DNA from: Flavobacterium psychrophilum DSM 3660 = ATCC 49418
GTDB taxonomy: Bacteria; Bacteroidota; Bacteroidia; Flavobacteriales; Flavobacteriaceae
Assembly: GCF_002217405.1 (NCBI RefSeq)
Contig: NZ_MUHE01000025.1
Coordinates: 1 to 48,276, forward strand
Direction of reading: 5' to 3'
Length of the DNA: 48,276 nt
The number at the start of each line of letters is the position of its first letter. Positions within the stretch are counted from its first letter, which is position 1. The notes under the pieces are model-generated. The model was given only the letters and a program-made list of their open reading frames with translations, did no database searches and was not told where the DNA came from. The translations under genes were made by a program, and so were the position numbers. Below are positions 25,581 to 35,500 of the stretch, one piece after another.

Positions 25581-26786
25581 ATGAAAATGAAAGGAGTTGC
25601 AATCACAGGGATGGGAATAATATCTGCAATCGGGAATTCGGTTGAAGAAAATTATGCTTCATTACTAAATAACAAAACGGCAATTACCACCATCGAAAAT
25701 ATTTCGACAGTGCATGCTAATTTGAGAAAAGTAGGCGAAATCAAGAAAACCAACCAAGAGTTAGCGGATGAATTAAAACTTTCTACCGATAATAATTTCT
25801 CACGTACCGCTATGATTGGTGCCATTGCAGCCAAACAAGCCGTTGCAAATGCAGGAATTACTTCGATAAACGAATATAAAACGGGATTAATTTCGGCAAC
25901 AAGCGTGGGCGGCATGGACATGACCGAAAGATATTATTACGATTATTTCGAAAAGCCAGAAACCATCAAATATATTAGTTGTCATGATGGTGGCGATGTG
26001 GCTCAAAAAATAGCCAATGAATTAGGCTTAAACGGAATGGTAACCACGATCAGTACGGCGTGTTCATCGGCAGCAAATGCCATTATGCTAGGTGCAAGAT
26101 TAATAAAATCTGGAAAACTAGACCGAGTAATTGTAGGCGGAACCGATGCTTTGGCAAAATTTACCATCAACGGATTTAAAACCTTAATGATTTTATCGGA
26201 CGGATATAATATGCCATTCGATAATGATCGTAAAGGATTAAACTTAGGTGAAGCAGCCGCTTTTTTAGTATTAGAATCGGACGAAATGGTCGCAAAACAA
26301 AACAAAAAAGTATTGGCAAGAGTCTCTGGTTATGCAAATGCAAACGATGCTTTTCATCAAACTGCTTCTTCCGAAAACGGAGAGGGTGCCTTTCTAGCCA
26401 TGGAAAAAGCGTTTCAAGTTTCGGGACTAAAACCAGCACAAATAAATTATATTAATGTACACGGAACGGCAACGCCTAACAATGATTTATCTGAAGGGAG
26501 AGCCATAGTTAGAGTTTTTGGCGAGAATAATATTCCCGATTTTAGCTCCACAAAACCATTTACAGGTCACACATTAGCAGCAGCAGCAGCAATCGAAGCT
26601 GTTTATAGCGTTCTGGCAATTCAAAACAATGTGGTTTTCCCTAATTTGAATTTCAAAACTCCTATGGAAGAGTTTAATATGATGCCGCAAACCATTTTAA
26701 AACATAAAAACATCGAACACGTTTTGTCCAATTCTTTTGGATTTGGCGGAAATTGTTCGACCATAATTTTTTCAAAAAGCGAATGA
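25581..26786 (+). CDS. beta-ketoacyl synthase 3
   Basis: A 401-residue KAS I/II-type ketosynthase with triad C161 (STACSSAANA), H294 (INVHGTATPNND) and H330 (PFTGHTLAAA). It overlaps the next, catalytically dead ketosynthase by four bases (ATGA), the arrangement of a KS/chain-length-factor pair. Such pairs make highly reduced or polyene chains in aryl polyene systems. It is separated from the preceding ACP by the ATPase/nuclease cassette, which suggests the cassette was inserted here. Confidence 0.9.
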   Translation: MKMKGVAITGMGIISAIGNSVEENYASLLNNKTAITTIENISTVHANLRKVGEIKKTNQELADELKLSTDNNFSRTAMIGAIAAKQAVANAGITSINEYKTGLISATSVGGMDMTERYYYDYFEKPETIKYISCHDGGDVAQKIANELGLNGMVTTISTACSSAANAIMLGARLIKSGKLDRVIVGGTDALAKFTINGFKTLMILSDGYNMPFDNDRKGLNLGEAAAFLVLESDEMVAKQNKKVLARVSGYANANDAFHQTASSENGEGAFLAMEKAFQVSGLKPAQINYINVHGTATPNNDLSEGRAIVRVFGENNIPDFSSTKPFTGHTLAAAAAIEAVYSVLAIQNNVVFPNLNFKTPMEEFNMMPQTILKHKNIEHVLSNSFGFGGNCSTIIFSKSE

Positions 26787-27847
26787 GAAAGACATATATA
26801 AATGGTGTAGGTTGTATTTCGGCGCAAAAAACGTTCGACACAATTTTTTTGGAAGAAGCAACAATAAATGAAATCACTAATGTTTTACCATTAGAAATTC
26901 CTGTTTACAAAGATTTTATTTCCCCAACAGCCATTCGAAGAATGGCAAAAGGAGTAAAAAATGGCATTGTAGCATCTGCATTAGCCATGAGAGAAGCAAA
27001 TACTGAAACCTTTGACGCTATTATTACAGGAACAGGAATGGGTTGCATAGACGATTCTGATAAATTTCTAAGAGCATTAATAGATAATAATGAAGAGTTT
27101 TTAACCCCCACTTCTTTTATTCAATCTACTCATAATACAGTAGGTTCTCAAATTGCTTTGGGATTGCAATGCAAAGCCTATAATTTTACGTATGTAAACG
27201 GTTCGGTTTCTTTCGAATCGGCACTTTTAGACGCAAAATTACAGTTTGATGAAAACGAAGCTTCTTCAATTTTAATTGGAGCAATAGATGAGATGAACGA
27301 TTATACGGCATCACTTTTTAAGTTGGCTGGATTCATCAAACAAGACAATGAGAGTCCGTATAAAGTGCTAAATTCAACTACAAAAGGAGTTGTACATAGC
27401 GAGGGTGCTACTTTTTTTGTTCTAGAAGATAAAAAACACGACAATTCCTATGTTGAGGTTTTAGATGTTGAAATCATCAACAAACTTCATATAGAGGAAG
27501 TTGAAACAAAAATATTTGATTTCCTGAAATCAAATAGTTTGCAAATTTCTGATATTGATGCCTTAGTTTTAGGTTACAATGGCGATGTAGAAACAGATGG
27601 TTATTACAAAACACTTTCATTAAACACTTTTGAAAACACACAACAAATTTATTACAAACACTTGTGTGGCGAATACAATACCGCTTCTGCTTTTGGATTG
27701 TGGGTTGGTGCGAAAATTATAAAAACACAGCAAATACCTGAAATCCTAAAAGTAAATCATTTAGAAAAAACGGACTATAAAACCATACTTTTATACAACC
27801 AATACAAAGGAATCGATCATAGTTTTACTTTAATTTCAAAATGTTAA
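26783..27847 (+). CDS. chain-length-factor-like ketosynthase homologue
   Basis: A 354-residue ketosynthase homologue that has lost its catalytic residues. At the nucleophile position it reads TYVNGSVSFESAL (about 136-148), with no cysteine. The first histidine region is GYNGDVETDG, and the second reads HLCGEYNTASA where an active enzyme has GHTLAA. This pattern, directly after an intact ketosynthase with an ATGA overlap, indicates a chain-length-factor partner. I start at ATG 26783 rather than 26753, which lies inside the previous gene. It overlaps the deacetylase gene by seven bases. Confidence 0.85.
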   Translation: MRKTYINGVGCISAQKTFDTIFLEEATINEITNVLPLEIPVYKDFISPTAIRRMAKGVKNGIVASALAMREANTETFDAIITGTGMGCIDDSDKFLRALIDNNEEFLTPTSFIQSTHNTVGSQIALGLQCKAYNFTYVNGSVSFESALLDAKLQFDENEASSILIGAIDEMNDYTASLFKLAGFIKQDNESPYKVLNSTTKGVVHSEGATFFVLEDKKHDNSYVEVLDVEIINKLHIEEVETKIFDFLKSNSLQISDIDALVLGYNGDVETDGYYKTLSLNTFENTQQIYYKHLCGEYNTASAFGLWVGAKIIKTQQIPEILKVNHLEKTDYKTILLYNQYKGIDHSFTLISKC

Positions 27848-28617
27848 ATTACCGAAATACAAATATTGTTTTTCTTACACTTTTTGCCTTACTATTACTC
27901 TTTAGTTTTTTTGTAACGGTGCATTGGTGGTTTTTCCTAATTCTTTTTGCAATTAGATTTGTAATTTTGGTTGTTGGTTCTTCGTTTATTCAACTTGGTT
28001 TTCACTTGCAAGCCTATTGTAATAATCCGTTAGAAAAAGGAAAAAATATAGCTTTAACATTTGATGACGGGCCACACGAAATGACATTGTTGGTTTTAGA
28101 TGTTTTGAAAAAACACAATGCAAAAGCGACTTTTTTTTGTATCGGCAAGAACGCAGAAAAACATCCAGAAATTATAAAACAGATTATTTCAGAAGGGCAT
28201 ATTGTTGGCAACCATTCCTACAATCATTCTCGTCTTTTCGATTTTTATAGAAAAGACAAATTAGTAGAAGAAATCGTACAAACTGATGCTTTGATTAAAA
28301 AAATTTCGGGCAAAAAAACTATTTTATTTCGTCCGCCATTTGGAGTTACAAATCCATCAATAAAAAAAGCATTACAAGTAACAAAACACCACGTTATTGG
28401 CTGGAATGTTCGTTCCCTAGATGGTGTTATTAAAAACGAAAAACTGGTTTTTAGCAGGATAAAAAAACTAATTTCTCCTGGCGGAATTGTACTTTTGCAC
28501 GATACTTCTTTGCAATCCGTTAACGCATTGGAACAATTATTGCAGTTTGTTGAAGAAAATAAATACAAAGTTATTTCGTTAGAACAACTTTTAGAAATTA
28601 AAGCTTATGAAGATTAA
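27841..28617 (+). CDS. membrane-anchored polysaccharide deacetylase (NodB) family
   Basis: A 258-residue carbohydrate esterase 4-type protein. Two hydrophobic segments lie at about 8-27 and 29-50. The NodB domain follows: TFDDGPHE (73-80) with D75/D76, HSYNH metal ligands H125/H129, and RPPFG. The catalytic residues are intact. The expected activity is removal of N-acetyl or O-acetyl groups, but its pigment-locus setting leaves the substrate open. It overlaps both neighbours by 7 and 11 bases. Confidence 0.88.
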   Translation: MLNYRNTNIVFLTLFALLLLFSFFVTVHWWFFLILFAIRFVILVVGSSFIQLGFHLQAYCNNPLEKGKNIALTFDDGPHEMTLLVLDVLKKHNAKATFFCIGKNAEKHPEIIKQIISEGHIVGNHSYNHSRLFDFYRKDKLVEEIVQTDALIKKISGKKTILFRPPFGVTNPSIKKALQVTKHHVIGWNVRSLDGVIKNEKLVFSRIKKLISPGGIVLLHDTSLQSVNALEQLLQFVEENKYKVISLEQLLEIKAYED

Positions 28618-29239
28618 AACAGCTATAATCGCATTAATTTTATGTTTTTGCCATTCTTTACTACTAGCTCAAGAGCAAAAAATGAATGATACCGAAATTA
28701 TTTCTTTCAAAAAAACAGTCAAAGAAGTGGCTACAAAAATAAAATCGCTAAGTACAGATTTTGTGCAATACAAGCACCTAGATTTTTTATCGAAAGATAT
28801 AGAAACTTCAGGAAAAATGGCGTTTAAAGAGCCAAATATGTTGCAGTGGCAATACAAAAAGCCGTATAATTACAGTATTGTTTTTAAAAACGGAAAAATT
28901 TTTATAAACGACGAAGGCAAAAAAAGTGCGATGGATGTAAGTAGCAGCAAAATTTTTGCCAAAATAAACAAACTCATTGTGGGTAGTGTAAGTGGCGATA
29001 TGTTTGACGATGCGGCATTTTCTATTTCTTATTTTAAAAACAAAATTAACAATATCACGAAGTTTATCCCAAAAGATGCTGCGCTGAAAAAATATATCAA
29101 GCAAATTGAGTTAACTTTCGATAAAGATGATGCAACGGTAATTCAGGTAAAATTGCTAGAATCATCAGAAGATTATACACGTATAGTATTGAAAAATAAA
29201 GTATTAAATGCAAAAATCGACAATTTTATTTTTAATTAG
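28607..29239 (+). CDS. LolA-like outer-membrane lipoprotein carrier
   Basis: A 210-residue secreted protein. A signal peptide (about 1-21, ending LLLAQ) precedes a LolA-like fold with ETSGKMAFKEPNMLQWQYKKP (about 65-85), the characteristic strand around a tryptophan. LolA homologues ferry hydrophobic cargo across the periplasm. Here it may carry pigment or a lipoprotein towards the outer membrane. It overlaps the deacetylase by 11 and the next lipoprotein by 32 bases. Confidence 0.82.
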   Translation: MKIKTAIIALILCFCHSLLLAQEQKMNDTEIISFKKTVKEVATKIKSLSTDFVQYKHLDFLSKDIETSGKMAFKEPNMLQWQYKKPYNYSIVFKNGKIFINDEGKKSAMDVSSSKIFAKINKLIVGSVSGDMFDDAAFSISYFKNKINNITKFIPKDAALKKYIKQIELTFDKDDATVIQVKLLESSEDYTRIVLKNKVLNAKIDNFIFN

Positions 29240-29837
29240 CATACTGTTCTTAGTTACTTCTTGTGCTACAAATAAGCTCGAAAAAGCATTGAAGCCAGTA
29301 GTTGTAGAAAAAACAGTTTATAATGTTCCGTATTTTGCCAATTCAGAAATAGATTATGTGTATAAGGCAAACATTTCGGTTTATGACAATAATTTGTCTG
29401 GGATTTTTATCGCCAAAAAAATAAATGAAACCACACATAGGGTTGTTTTTACGACCGAATTTGGAAATAAATTATTAGATTTCGAAATTTCTGAAACTGA
29501 TTTTAAAGTAAATTCGATTGTTGATGAATTGAATAGAAAAATATTAATTAATACCTTAAAAACTGATTTTAGGTTGTTGCTAAAAAAACAGTTTTTAATA
29601 AAAGAACAATTTGAAGACGCAGAAAATAAAGTATATAAATCTGAAGCAGAAGCTCGAATTAATTACCTTTTTGTATCAAAATTAGAAGAAAAACTCCTAA
29701 AAATTATATACTCAAATAAAAGAAAAAAGAAAATTAATATTAATTTTACTTCAGAAAATAATACTTTTGCGGAAAGTATTGTTATTCAACATGATAATAT
29801 TAAGCTAAAAATAGAATTAAATTATTTAAAACACTAA
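29208..29837 (+). CDS. hypothetical lipoprotein
   Basis: A 209-residue protein with a lipoprotein signal peptide (residues 1-18, lipobox VTSC, lipidated C19). The mature part is rich in lysine and predicted beta structure (ISVYDNNLSGIFIAKKI), followed by helical KEQFEDAENKVYKSEAEARI. I recognise no named domain. LolA/LolB-type pairings are common, so a LolB-like acceptor role is possible but not shown. The ATG lies 32 bases inside the LolA-like gene. Confidence 0.7.
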   Translation: MQKSTILFLISILFLVTSCATNKLEKALKPVVVEKTVYNVPYFANSEIDYVYKANISVYDNNLSGIFIAKKINETTHRVVFTTEFGNKLLDFEISETDFKVNSIVDELNRKILINTLKTDFRLLLKKQFLIKEQFEDAENKVYKSEAEARINYLFVSKLEEKLLKIIYSNKRKKKININFTSENNTFAESIVIQHDNIKLKIELNYLKH

Positions 29838-29839
29838 AA

Positions 29840-30466
29840 ATGAAAAAGCTATTTATTGTTGCCATTATTGCTTTATTGGGAGTTGTACAAGCAGAAGCAC
29901 AAGTTACATTTAAGCCAGGATTGCGTGGCGGGTTAAATTTTGCTCATTTCACAAAAGGAGATTATTATAACGACTCATCTACAAATATTAATGTAGATAA
30001 GTTTAGTTCAAAAACCGATTTTTATCTAGGCTTTTATGGCGCTTTGCATCTTACGAAATATTACACATTACAACCAGAGATAGATTATTCTAATCAAGGA
30101 TCTACAATAAATTATATTGACAGAAATAATATTTCTAGAGACACAAAACTAAATGCGTCATATTTATCTATTGCAGTGATAAATAAGTTTACTTTCAACA
30201 AATTTAATGTTCTTCTTGGGCCATCATTAGATTTTGTAGTAGATAAAAATTTTCATGTTGAAAATGATGTTGATTTAACATTTCAATTAGGTGCAGGTTA
30301 TGACATTACAAAAAACTTTGGTATCGAAGCAAGAATTAAAAAAGGTATTGTTCCTGCATACAAAAGTAATAATTATAATGGTGTTGGGTACTACAGTAAT
30401 AGTAGGGCAGATCACACTAATGTTGTGTTTTCTCTTGGCGCAACTTATACCTTTGATATAAAATAA
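29840..30466 (+). CDS. outer-membrane beta-barrel (PorT-like) protein
   Basis: A 208-residue protein with a signal peptide (about 1-20, ending AEAQ). Alternating amphipathic strands typical of a small eight-stranded barrel follow, starting FKPGLRGGLNFAHF and finishing FSLGATYTFDIK with a terminal aromatic-x-aromatic-like pattern. This fits the Bacteroidetes PorT-type outer-membrane beta-barrel family. In this locus it could anchor or surface-expose the pigment. It lies two bases after the lipoprotein gene. Confidence 0.82.
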   Translation: MKKLFIVAIIALLGVVQAEAQVTFKPGLRGGLNFAHFTKGDYYNDSSTNINVDKFSSKTDFYLGFYGALHLTKYYTLQPEIDYSNQGSTINYIDRNNISRDTKLNASYLSIAVINKFTFNKFNVLLGPSLDFVVDKNFHVENDVDLTFQLGAGYDITKNFGIEARIKKGIVPAYKSNNYNGVGYYSNSRADHTNVVFSLGATYTFDIK

Positions 30467-30471
30467 AACAT

Positions 30472-30843
30472 ATGCTTTTAAAAGATTTTTATAAAGTAAT
30501 TTCGTTAGAAAAAAATGATAGCCAAAAATATTTGGCTATCATTTTGGTTAATGAAAACCACGAAGTTTTTAAAGGACATTTTCCTGGTAATCCTATCATG
30601 CCAGGGGTTTGTATGATGCAAATTATTAAAGAAATTACAGAGCAAATAACTGAACGTTTGCTGATAATGCAGAGTCTAACAAACGTTAAATTTATGGCAT
30701 TAATAAATCCAGAGGTAACACCAGAATTACGATTAGAATTAGATATTACAGTAACTGACGATGGTTTGGTTAAAGTAAAAAACACAACTTACTTTAACCA
30801 AACGGTGGCTTTAAAATTAAGTAGCGTTTATAAAAAAGTATAA
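30472..30843 (+). CDS. hotdog protein with FabZ-like site, Glu replaced by Gln
   Basis: A 123-residue hotdog protein. GHFPGNPIMPGVCMMQ (35-50) is the FabA/FabZ active-site block with H36 in place, but the usual glutamate 14 residues later is Q50. Activity as a dehydratase is therefore doubtful. It could instead be a thioesterase-like, binding or ApeI-type protein. It follows the beta-barrel gene by five bases and precedes a small secreted protein by two. Confidence 0.8.
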   Translation: MLLKDFYKVISLEKNDSQKYLAIILVNENHEVFKGHFPGNPIMPGVCMMQIIKEITEQITERLLIMQSLTNVKFMALINPEVTPELRLELDITVTDDGLVKVKNTTYFNQTVALKLSSVYKKV

Positions 30844-30845
30844 AG

Positions 30846-31331
30846 ATGAAACTTCTAATTTCTATTTTCTGTATTCTAATTTCTTTCAATAATTTAGAGG
30901 TTTCTGAGATTAGAAGGTTGTATCCGAATGCCGCAAATTCTGAAATTACATCGAAAGAATTTGCCTCAAAACTTTCAGATATTACAAGCGAAAGTAATAA
31001 AACCTTAGTAGCTTACAAAGGTGCTTCGATTACTATTTTTTCAAAATTTGAAAAGAAAATTTCAAATAAAGTTAAAACCTTCAAAGAAGGAGCAAAATTA
31101 GTCGAATTTGCTATTGCAAGCGATCCGAACAATATAGAAATCAGATTAATCAGATTAAGTATTCAGGAAAATACACCTAAAATTGTAAAATATAATAAAA
31201 ACACAAAAGAAGATGTTGCGTTTATTTTAGCGCACTATAAAGAACAAACAAATGCTACAAAAGAATATATAAAAAGCTTTGTGAAGCAATCTAAAAGTTT
31301 TTCTTCCGATGAAAAGCTGACTATAAAATAG
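30846..31331 (+). CDS. small secreted hypothetical protein
   Basis: A 161-residue protein with an N-terminal hydrophobic signal (about 1-16, MKLLISIFCILISF). The rest is mainly charged, predicted helical sequence, including SDPNNIEIRLIRLSIQ (about 102-117). No domain is recognised. The segment just before the glycosyltransferase is tightly packed, so it is very likely a real member of the operon, probably periplasmic. Confidence 0.65.
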   Translation: MKLLISIFCILISFNNLEVSEIRRLYPNAANSEITSKEFASKLSDITSESNKTLVAYKGASITIFSKFEKKISNKVKTFKEGAKLVEFAIASDPNNIEIRLIRLSIQENTPKIVKYNKNTKEDVAFILAHYKEQTNATKEYIKSFVKQSKSFSSDEKLTIK

Positions 31332-31346
31332 TAGTAATTGCAGTTA

Positions 31347-32528
31347 ATGAACCATTCTATTTCAGATATAAATTCAATAAAATCATTAAATTATTGTGTT
31401 ATTGTACCCACGTATAATAATCACAAAACATTAACTCGGGTTCTAGATTCAGTTTTAGAATATACTACTAATGTGATTATTATAAATGATGGTTCGACCG
31501 ATTCGACCGCCGAAATTTTAAAAAAGTATTCAAATCTTACCCAAATTCATCATTCAAAAAATGCTGGAAAAGGAATTGCTTTGCAAAATGGTTTCAGAAA
31601 AGCATTAGAACTTAATTTTGATTATGCGATAACTATCGATTCCGATGGGCAACATTTTGCTTCAGATATTCCTTCTTTTATTGATGAAATTAATGCAAAT
31701 GGCGAAGCTTTACTTATAGGGAGCCGAAATATGACACAAGAAAATGTGCCTAAAAAAAGTAGTTTTGGGAACAAATTTTCTAATTTTTGGTTTTGGTTCG
31801 AAACGGGAACCAAACTAGAAGATACACAATCTGGTTATAGATTGTATCCTTTACAAAAAATTCCTAAAAACTATTTTACAAATAAATTCGAGTTCGAAAT
31901 AGAAGTAATAGTGCGTACTGCTTGGAAAGGAATTGCTGTAAAAAACATACCCATTCAGGTTTTATATGACCCAACCGAAAGAGTTTCACATTTCAGGCCA
32001 TTTAGAGATTTTACTCGAATTAGTATTTTAAATACAGTTTTAGTAGCAATCGCCATTTTTTATATCAAACCCATCCGTTTTTTTTTGAGTTTAAAAAAAA
32101 AAGGAATTAAGAAATTTGTTCTAGAAAATATACTTCATCATGATGACAGCAATCTGAAAAAATCATTATCTATAACCTTGGGTGTTTTTATAGGAGTAGC
32201 ACCATTTTGGGGATTTCAGACCATTATTGTACTCTTTTTAGCTATTTTTTTTAAACTCAATAAACTCATTGCGTTTGCTTTCTCGAATGTTAGTTTCCCC
32301 ATTTTTATTCCTTTTATAATTTATGGTTCTCTAAAAACGGGTAGTTATTTTGTCAGGACAGGGAAACCTTTATTGTTGGATACTTCGATGACGCTTGCCG
32401 ATGTTGAAAGCAATGTTACTCAGTATCTCATAGGAAGCTTTGTTTTGGCAACCATAATGTCAATCATTTTTGGTCTTTTTGGTTATTTTTTATTAACTAT
32501 TTTTAGTGCGTCTAAAAGCAAAAAATAA
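31347..32528 (+). CDS. family 2 glycosyltransferase with DUF2062 domain
   Basis: A 393-residue fusion. The N-terminal GT2 domain (about 10-225) has VPTYNN, INDGSTDST and the metal-binding DSDGQHF block. The C-terminal DUF2062 region (about 260-390) has several membrane helices and the GVFIGVAPFWGFQT segment. It would transfer a sugar to a lipid at the inner membrane; the acceptor is unknown. I start at ATG 31347 rather than TTG 31338. It ends three bases before the MMPL fusion. Confidence 0.88.
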   Translation: MNHSISDINSIKSLNYCVIVPTYNNHKTLTRVLDSVLEYTTNVIIINDGSTDSTAEILKKYSNLTQIHHSKNAGKGIALQNGFRKALELNFDYAITIDSDGQHFASDIPSFIDEINANGEALLIGSRNMTQENVPKKSSFGNKFSNFWFWFETGTKLEDTQSGYRLYPLQKIPKNYFTNKFEFEIEVIVRTAWKGIAVKNIPIQVLYDPTERVSHFRPFRDFTRISILNTVLVAIAIFYIKPIRFFLSLKKKGIKKFVLENILHHDDSNLKKSLSITLGVFIGVAPFWGFQTIIVLFLAIFFKLNKLIAFAFSNVSFPIFIPFIIYGSLKTGSYFVRTGKPLLLDTSMTLADVESNVTQYLIGSFVLATIMSIIFGLFGYFLLTIFSASKSKK

Positions 32529-32531
32529 AGC

Positions 32532-35500
32532 ATGCAAAACTTCTTTTTTAATCTTAATTCATTTGCAAATAAAAATAAATTACTGTTTTCAGCAATGGTA
32601 ATTGCGTTGCTTTTGTTTTTTTGTTTTTTTGCTTCAAGAATTTCTTTTCAAGAAAATATTACGCAACTCATACCTTCAAATGATCGATCTGGAGTTACAT
32701 CAAAAGTATTAGAACAAGTTAATTTTGCCGATAAAATCACGATTGTTATTAAAAGTAACAACAATGGTTCTCCTGATGATTTAACAAAATATGCCAATGA
32801 GTTTATTAATAATTTAGAGACTAAATGTAAACCTTATATAGCTAAAATTAAAGGAAAAATAGACGAAGAAAACATACAAGAAACCTTCAATTTTGTGTAT
32901 GCTCATTTGCCTCTTTTTTTAGATAAAAGCGATTATGCAACCATTCAAAACAAAATAAATAACGATAGTATTTCAAAAGTTGTCGAAGCCAATTACAAAT
33001 CCTTAGTTTCTCCCACAGGAATGGTTACTAAAGATTTTATATTGCAAGATCCGCTAGGAATATCTTTTATTGCGCTAAAAAAATTACAACAATTAAGTAT
33101 TGGCGGTGATTTCGAATTGCAAAATGGTTTTGTTTTAACGAAAGACAAGAAGAATTTATTGTTGTTTATAACCACAAAACTTCCAGCAAATGAAACCAAT
33201 AAAAACACTTTGTTTATTGATGAATTAGAAAAAATAAAAACCAATTTAAATGCTAAATTAGGAAATAAAGTAGTCATGAATTATTTTGGAGCTACACCAG
33301 TTGCCGTTGCAAATGCTACACAAATAAAGGACGATGTGCAAAAAACTTCCATTTTTGCAACAGTAACTTTGATTCTCATTTTGGCTTTTTTTTACAGAAA
33401 TATTGCAACACCAATACTCATTTTTATTCCTTCTATTTTCGGAGCCATTTTTGCCTTAGCGGTTTTATACTTTTTTAAAGGAACAGTTTCGGCAATTTCA
33501 CTCGGAATTAGTTCTATTTTATTAGGGGAAACGACAGATTATTCTATTTATGTCTTAACGCATCTGCGCAATAAAAAGGATATTAAACTGTTGTATAAAG
33601 ATATTTCAAAACCATTAATGCTCTGCGGAATTACAACAGGAATTACCTTTTTGTGCTTGTTCTTTATCAAATCGGAAGCTTTGCAGGATTTGGCAATTTT
33701 TGCGGCTTTAAGTGTTGTTGCCACTTCGTTTTTTTCATTGATTCTCATTCCGCTTTTGTACAAAACAAAAAATGAAATTGCGGTTCAAAAGTTAAATCTC
33801 ATCGATAAATTAGGAGCATATTCCTATCATAAAAATAAATTTTTAATAATTTCAGTTTTTATTTTATTTATTATTTCGCTTTTCACATATTCTAAAGTTA
33901 CTTTCAATAATGATTTGTCATCACTTAATTTTATGACACCAGAGTTAAAAAAGACCCAAAAATATTTAGAAAACATTGCGAATGAAGAAGGAACAAAATC
34001 TATTTATGTGGTTACACATGGCAAAGATTACGATGTTGTTTTAGAGAGCAACAATAAGTTGTTTTCTGTGTTAGAAAAAGACAAAAAAGCAGCAAAAATT
34101 CTTAATTTCAGTTCTGTTGGTGGTATTGTTTTTTCTGCAAAAATTCAGAAGCAGAAAATTCAGGAATGGAATAATTTTTGGTCTTCAGAAAAAAAATCGA
34201 ATCTTAAAAATAATTTAATTTCTAATGGGAATAAATATGGGTTTAAAGAAAATACTTTTTCTGCTTTTTATGAAACTTTAAATCAAAATTTCTCTGCAAT
34301 TTCGTTTCAAGAATACGCAAAAGTAAAGTCTTTCTTTTTAGATGAATTTGTTGCTAATAAGAGAGGTTTTTATACCGTTTCTACTTTGGTAAAAGTACCA
34401 AACGACAAAAGAAATTCATTTGTAACGGGCATAAAAAAACAACCAAATACTGTTGTAATTGATAGGCAAGAGACAAATGAAGTATTTTTAAATACATTAA
34501 AATCTAATTTTCAAAATCTCGAAAATTATTCTTTTATGATTATATTTTTAGTTCTTTTTATTGCTTTTAGAAGACTAGAATTGGCTATTGTAAGCATTAT
34601 CCCAATACTAATAAGTTGGATTTTTACGACAGGAATTATGGGAATTTTCGAGATCCAATTTAATGTGATTAATATTATTGTTTGTACCCTCATTTTCGGA
34701 ATAGGAGTCGATTATAGTATTTTTATGACTATGGCTTTGCAAAAAGAACACACTTTTGGAAAAACCGAATTACCAACTTATAAAACGTCAATATTATTAT
34801 CAGTTGCTACGACTATTTTAGGAATTGGGGTTTTAATTTTTGCCAAACATCCTGCACTAAAATCTATCGCATTAATCGGAATTATCGGAATATTTTCAGC
34901 CTTAATTATTACGTTTGTCATTCAGCCTTTGGTTTTTGCTTTTTTTGTAACCAATAGAACCAAAAAAGGCAAGCAACCGTTCGAATTACGTTCGTTTATT
35001 CACGGCATTCTTTCTTTTTTTTACTATGGTTTTGGTGGTTTTCTGATGTCTGTTTTTAGTGTTACGATTCTAAAAATATTACCATTTAAAACTGAAGTTA
35101 AAATGAAATATTTCCGATATGTGATGTCAAAATTCATGAAATCGGTGCTTTATACCAATCCTTTTGTAATTAAAAAAATCAGTAATATTCAAAACGAAAA
35201 ATTTGACAAACCTGCTGTAATTATTGCCAATCACACTTCGTTTTTAGATATTTTGTGTGTTGGAATGTTAAGTCCAAAAATCATATATTTAGTAAGCGAT
35301 TGGGTTTATCATTCGCCTGTTTTTGGTGGTGCAGTAAAAGCCGCTGGTTTTTATCCAGTTTCCGAAGGTATCGATGGTGGTTTAGAGCATTTGCGTCCAA
35401 AAATTGATGAGGGATATTCGATAGTTATTTTTCCAGAAGGCACAAGGTCTGAAAGTAATGTGATCAAGCGTTTTCATAAAGGCGCTTTTTATATTGCCGA

